Source: Moraxella lacunata
Lineage (GTDB): Bacteria > Pseudomonadota > Gammaproteobacteria > Pseudomonadales > Moraxellaceae
NCBI RefSeq assembly: GCF_002027545.1
Contig: NZ_MXAN01000051.1
Span: forward strand, 1-18,123
DNA: 18,123 nucleotides
Reading direction: 5' to 3'
The notes under the pieces were generated by a model that did no database searches, was not told the DNA's origin, and was given only the letters and a program-made list of their open reading frames with translations. This document shows, piece after piece, positions 16,277 to 18,123 of this stretch (position 1 is the stretch's first letter; each line of letters begins with the position of its first letter). A program made the translations under genes and the position numbers.

Positions 16277-18123
16277 TTAAATACTTTCAAAATTTAGTCC
16301 AGCATCTTTAAATTGCAAAATCACATTGGATTTTTCACTGTCATTTAAAAATGCTTTGTCCAATACAACGGTTTTGGCAGGTTTTTTATCAATAATGGCA
16401 TTAAACTTATCTTGGGATAATGAATTTAGCACAATGGCGTACGATTTATTTTCACAAGTTAGCCAATAAACACCCTTTTCAAAGTGAATATCTGCCGTTA
16501 ATTTTAATCCCATCTTTAATAGCAATTCATAGACAATATCCATCTCATTGGCATTATCTTTTAGGAGATCAATATACATTTCTAATTGCTTGGCAATATC
16601 ATCATCGTCAATTTGCCACGCTTTAAAATTACTGTCCGTTAATTTAAATACTTTAAAACCTGTATCTATATTTTTATCAGGGTTTTCGGCTTTGATTTTT
16701 GCCCCTGCTCGGCGAATGCGTTCTTTTGATATTTCGGCGATATTTTTAAATCCTGCTTTGTGGGCTTCGCTTTTTTCATCAGTGAGTTCTGGCAGTTGCA
16801 CCATTATAAACTGGCGGTTGCCGTCATCTTCTGCGTTTAATTGCATGACAGCGTGGGCGGTGGTTGCCGAACCTGCAAAAAAGTCTAGGATTATTGAGTT
16901 TGAACTGCTACTATGTTCAATAATTCTTTTTAAAAAGTTGGTACTTTTTGGATAATTAAAGTGTTCAGCCAAATTAATATCCAATAATTCTTTTGTGGCA
17001 ACTTGGTTCATAAATTCATTATCACAAAATACCAAGCTGTCTAATGTTTTTTGTGTTGTCTTTAAATCTTTTTTATATCTTTTAAAAATAAACCCCCTTT
17101 CATTTTTCTTATGTTCTTTCTTAAAACAAATATTGCCATTATCAATATGTTTTTGGATTGTATTTTGTGAAAAAAGCCAAAATCTACCAGTTGGCGGATA
17201 ATCTATTTTTCCAGTATAGGGATTTGTAATTGCAAAATAGTTATTTTTCTCCGTTCCACTTTTTGCACTTGGGTCGCTTGAACGCCAATCTCCATTGGGG
17301 TCATTATCTGGATTTGAATAGCCTGATAAATCTTTTTCTCCGCCTAATAATTTTATTAAGTCTTTATTTTTTGCATAAATTAAACAATTTTCGTGTTGTA
17401 AGTTTAAACCAGTTTTAGCATCATTTGTGGTTGATTTTGTTTTTCTAATTAAATCTGCAACAAAATTCTCCCCACCAAATATTTCATCACACAACAACTT
17501 TAATTGAGCCTGTTCATTATCATCAATGCTAATAAAAATCACACCGTCATCAGAAAGCAAAGTACGAGCCAAATGCAAACGAGGCAACATCATATTCAGC
17601 CAATTAGAATGATAATGCCCATTGTCTTTACTGTTCTTTTTAAAGGATTTTAATAATTCGCCATTGATATTTCTATCGCCTGTGGCAATTTCATACTCTT
17701 TTTTGCTTTGGCTAAAATCATCGTGATAAATAAAGTCATTGCCCGTATTATAAGGCGGGTCAATGTATATCATTTTGATTTTGCCTGCATAGGATTTTTG
17801 TAATATTTTTAGGGCTTCTAAATTATCACTTTCAATAAAAATGTTTTGTGTGGTATCAAAATCCACGCTCTCGGCAGGACAAGGGGCTAATGTATTATTT
17901 GTGGGGCGTTGTAGGGCTTGATAGGCGGTTGATTTTCCCGCCCAATTTAAGCCGTAGCGTTCGTTTTGGGCAGGGTGGTCGCCCAGTAGGGTTTTGAGTT
18001 TTTCTAGGTCTAGGGTATTTTCGGAAAATATTTCGGGGAGAATTTGGCGAAGTTTGGTTAATTTTTCACCAAAAAAGTCGGTATTATGGGCAGTTTTTAG
18101 GCTGTTGGTTGGTTGGTTGGTTG
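16277..18123 (-). CDS. mod: Type III DNA methyltransferase Mod subunit, phase-variable (5' end off window)
   Basis: Mod methylates adenine N6 in a short asymmetric site, protects the host and guides Res. There are 614 residues in the window; the N-terminus lies beyond the right edge. The order is that of beta-class enzymes: catalytic DPPY first (17750-17761, IDPPYNTG), then a central target-recognition region, then the SAM-binding DFFAGSATT (from about 16885 leftward). A GTG at 17866 can look like a start, but the same frame is open for 85 more codons upstream. Those read sensibly (KLRQILPEIF, NERYGLNWAGKSTAYQALQR; typical Mod N-terminal sequence) and run into QPTN repeats coded by CAAC units. 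This is the modM pattern of M. catarrhalis. The specificity cannot be predicted from the target-recognition region by eye. Confidence 0.95.
   Translation of the reverse strand, partial: TNQPTNSLKTAHNTDFFGEKLTKLRQILPEIFSENTLDLEKLKTLLGDHPAQNERYGLNWAGKSTAYQALQRPTNNTLAPCPAESVDFDTTQNIFIESDNLEALKILQKSYAGKIKMIYIDPPYNTGNDFIYHDDFSQSKKEYEIATGDRNINGELLKSFKKNSKDNGHYHSNWLNMMLPRLHLARTLLSDDGVIFISIDDNEQAQLKLLCDEIFGGENFVADLIRKTKSTTNDAKTGLNLQHENCLIYAKNKDLIKLLGGEKDLSGYSNPDNDPNGDWRSSDPSAKSGTEKNNYFAITNPYTGKIDYPPTGRFWLFSQNTIQKHIDNGNICFKKEHKKNERGFIFKRYKKDLKTTQKTLDSLVFCDNEFMNQVATKELLDINLAEHFNYPKSTNFLKRIIEHSSSSNSIILDFFAGSATTAHAVMQLNAEDDGNRQFIMVQLPELTDEKSEAHKAGFKNIAEISKERIRRAGAKIKAENPDKNIDTGFKVFKLTDSNFKAWQIDDDDIAKQLEMYIDLLKDNANEMDIVYELLLKMGLKLTADIHFEKGVYWLTCENKSYAIVLNSLSQDKFNAIIDKKPAKTVVLDKAFLNDSEKSNVILQFKDAGLNFESI
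18104..18123 (-). repeat. CAAC tetranucleotide repeat tract inside mod (phase-variation site)
   Basis: Five exact GTTG units on the plus strand (CAAC on the coding strand) run to the window edge, so the true number is five or more. Of the three frames through the tract only one is open into mod. The other two stop at TAA 18097-18099 and TAA 18084-18086. Gain or loss of a unit by slipped-strand mispairing would therefore switch the gene on or off. Confidence 0.9.

Noticed and set aside
12041..18123. Novel defence island
   Set aside because: mod and res are standard type III restriction-modification genes, and ddc is metabolic. No other defence gene is present in the window.

Overview
The window most resembles a Moraxella chromosome (Moraxellaceae, Gammaproteobacteria). 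Three things point there. AcnB, the 7Fe ferredoxin and the diaminobutyrate decarboxylase read as Moraxellaceae/pseudomonad-type proteins. The core genes have moderately low GC. A type III methyltransferase gene carries in-frame 5'-CAAC-3' repeats, as described for the phase-variable modM of M. catarrhalis. The species cannot be fixed from the sequence alone. No rRNA, tRNA, CRISPR array or intact insertion sequence was seen.

Layout. A short palindromic repeat (96-161) lies ahead of an alkB-family DNA repair dioxygenase (264-980). Next come acnB with its own promoter and terminator (1230-3863), a small frameshifted gene (4009-4243) and queE (4369-5088). queE converges on recJ (5132-7066, minus), with a two-way terminator between them. 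Diverging from recJ is an unrecognised 188-residue protein with a Gln-rich tail (7296-7862). A 437-base gene-free gap leads to fdxA (8300-8623), closely followed by lpxB (8658-9968). A ~206-base MITE-like hairpin element (10063-10268) separates lpxB from a FabR-like TetR regulator (10373-11107). A small XRE regulator (11156-11419, minus) then diverges from a frameshifted gene for an exported Cys-rich protein (11527-11978). Two 13-bp palindromes of the form TACGAATWTCGTA lie between these two genes. The last third is all on the minus strand: ddc (12041-13585), then res (13637-16258) and mod (16277 to beyond 18123) of a type III restriction-modification system. The mod gene runs off the window through its CAAC repeat tract.

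How the parts work together. Most of the left two thirds is housekeeping: TCA cycle, queuosine precursor, recombination, lipid A and ferredoxin. These genes are mostly separate units bounded by clear intrinsic terminators. The accessory signals are the phase-variable mod-res pair (a likely phasevarion), which sits directly upstream of a solitary ddc; the XRE/operator/exported-protein module; two genes broken by a single-base indel in or next to a homopolymer; and two kinds of palindromic repeat that share a TAGGG(G)CGTGC end. The mod reading frame is open for 85 codons upstream of the GTG at 17866, right through the repeats to the window edge. The gene is therefore longer than its first apparent start suggests, and the repeats are coding.
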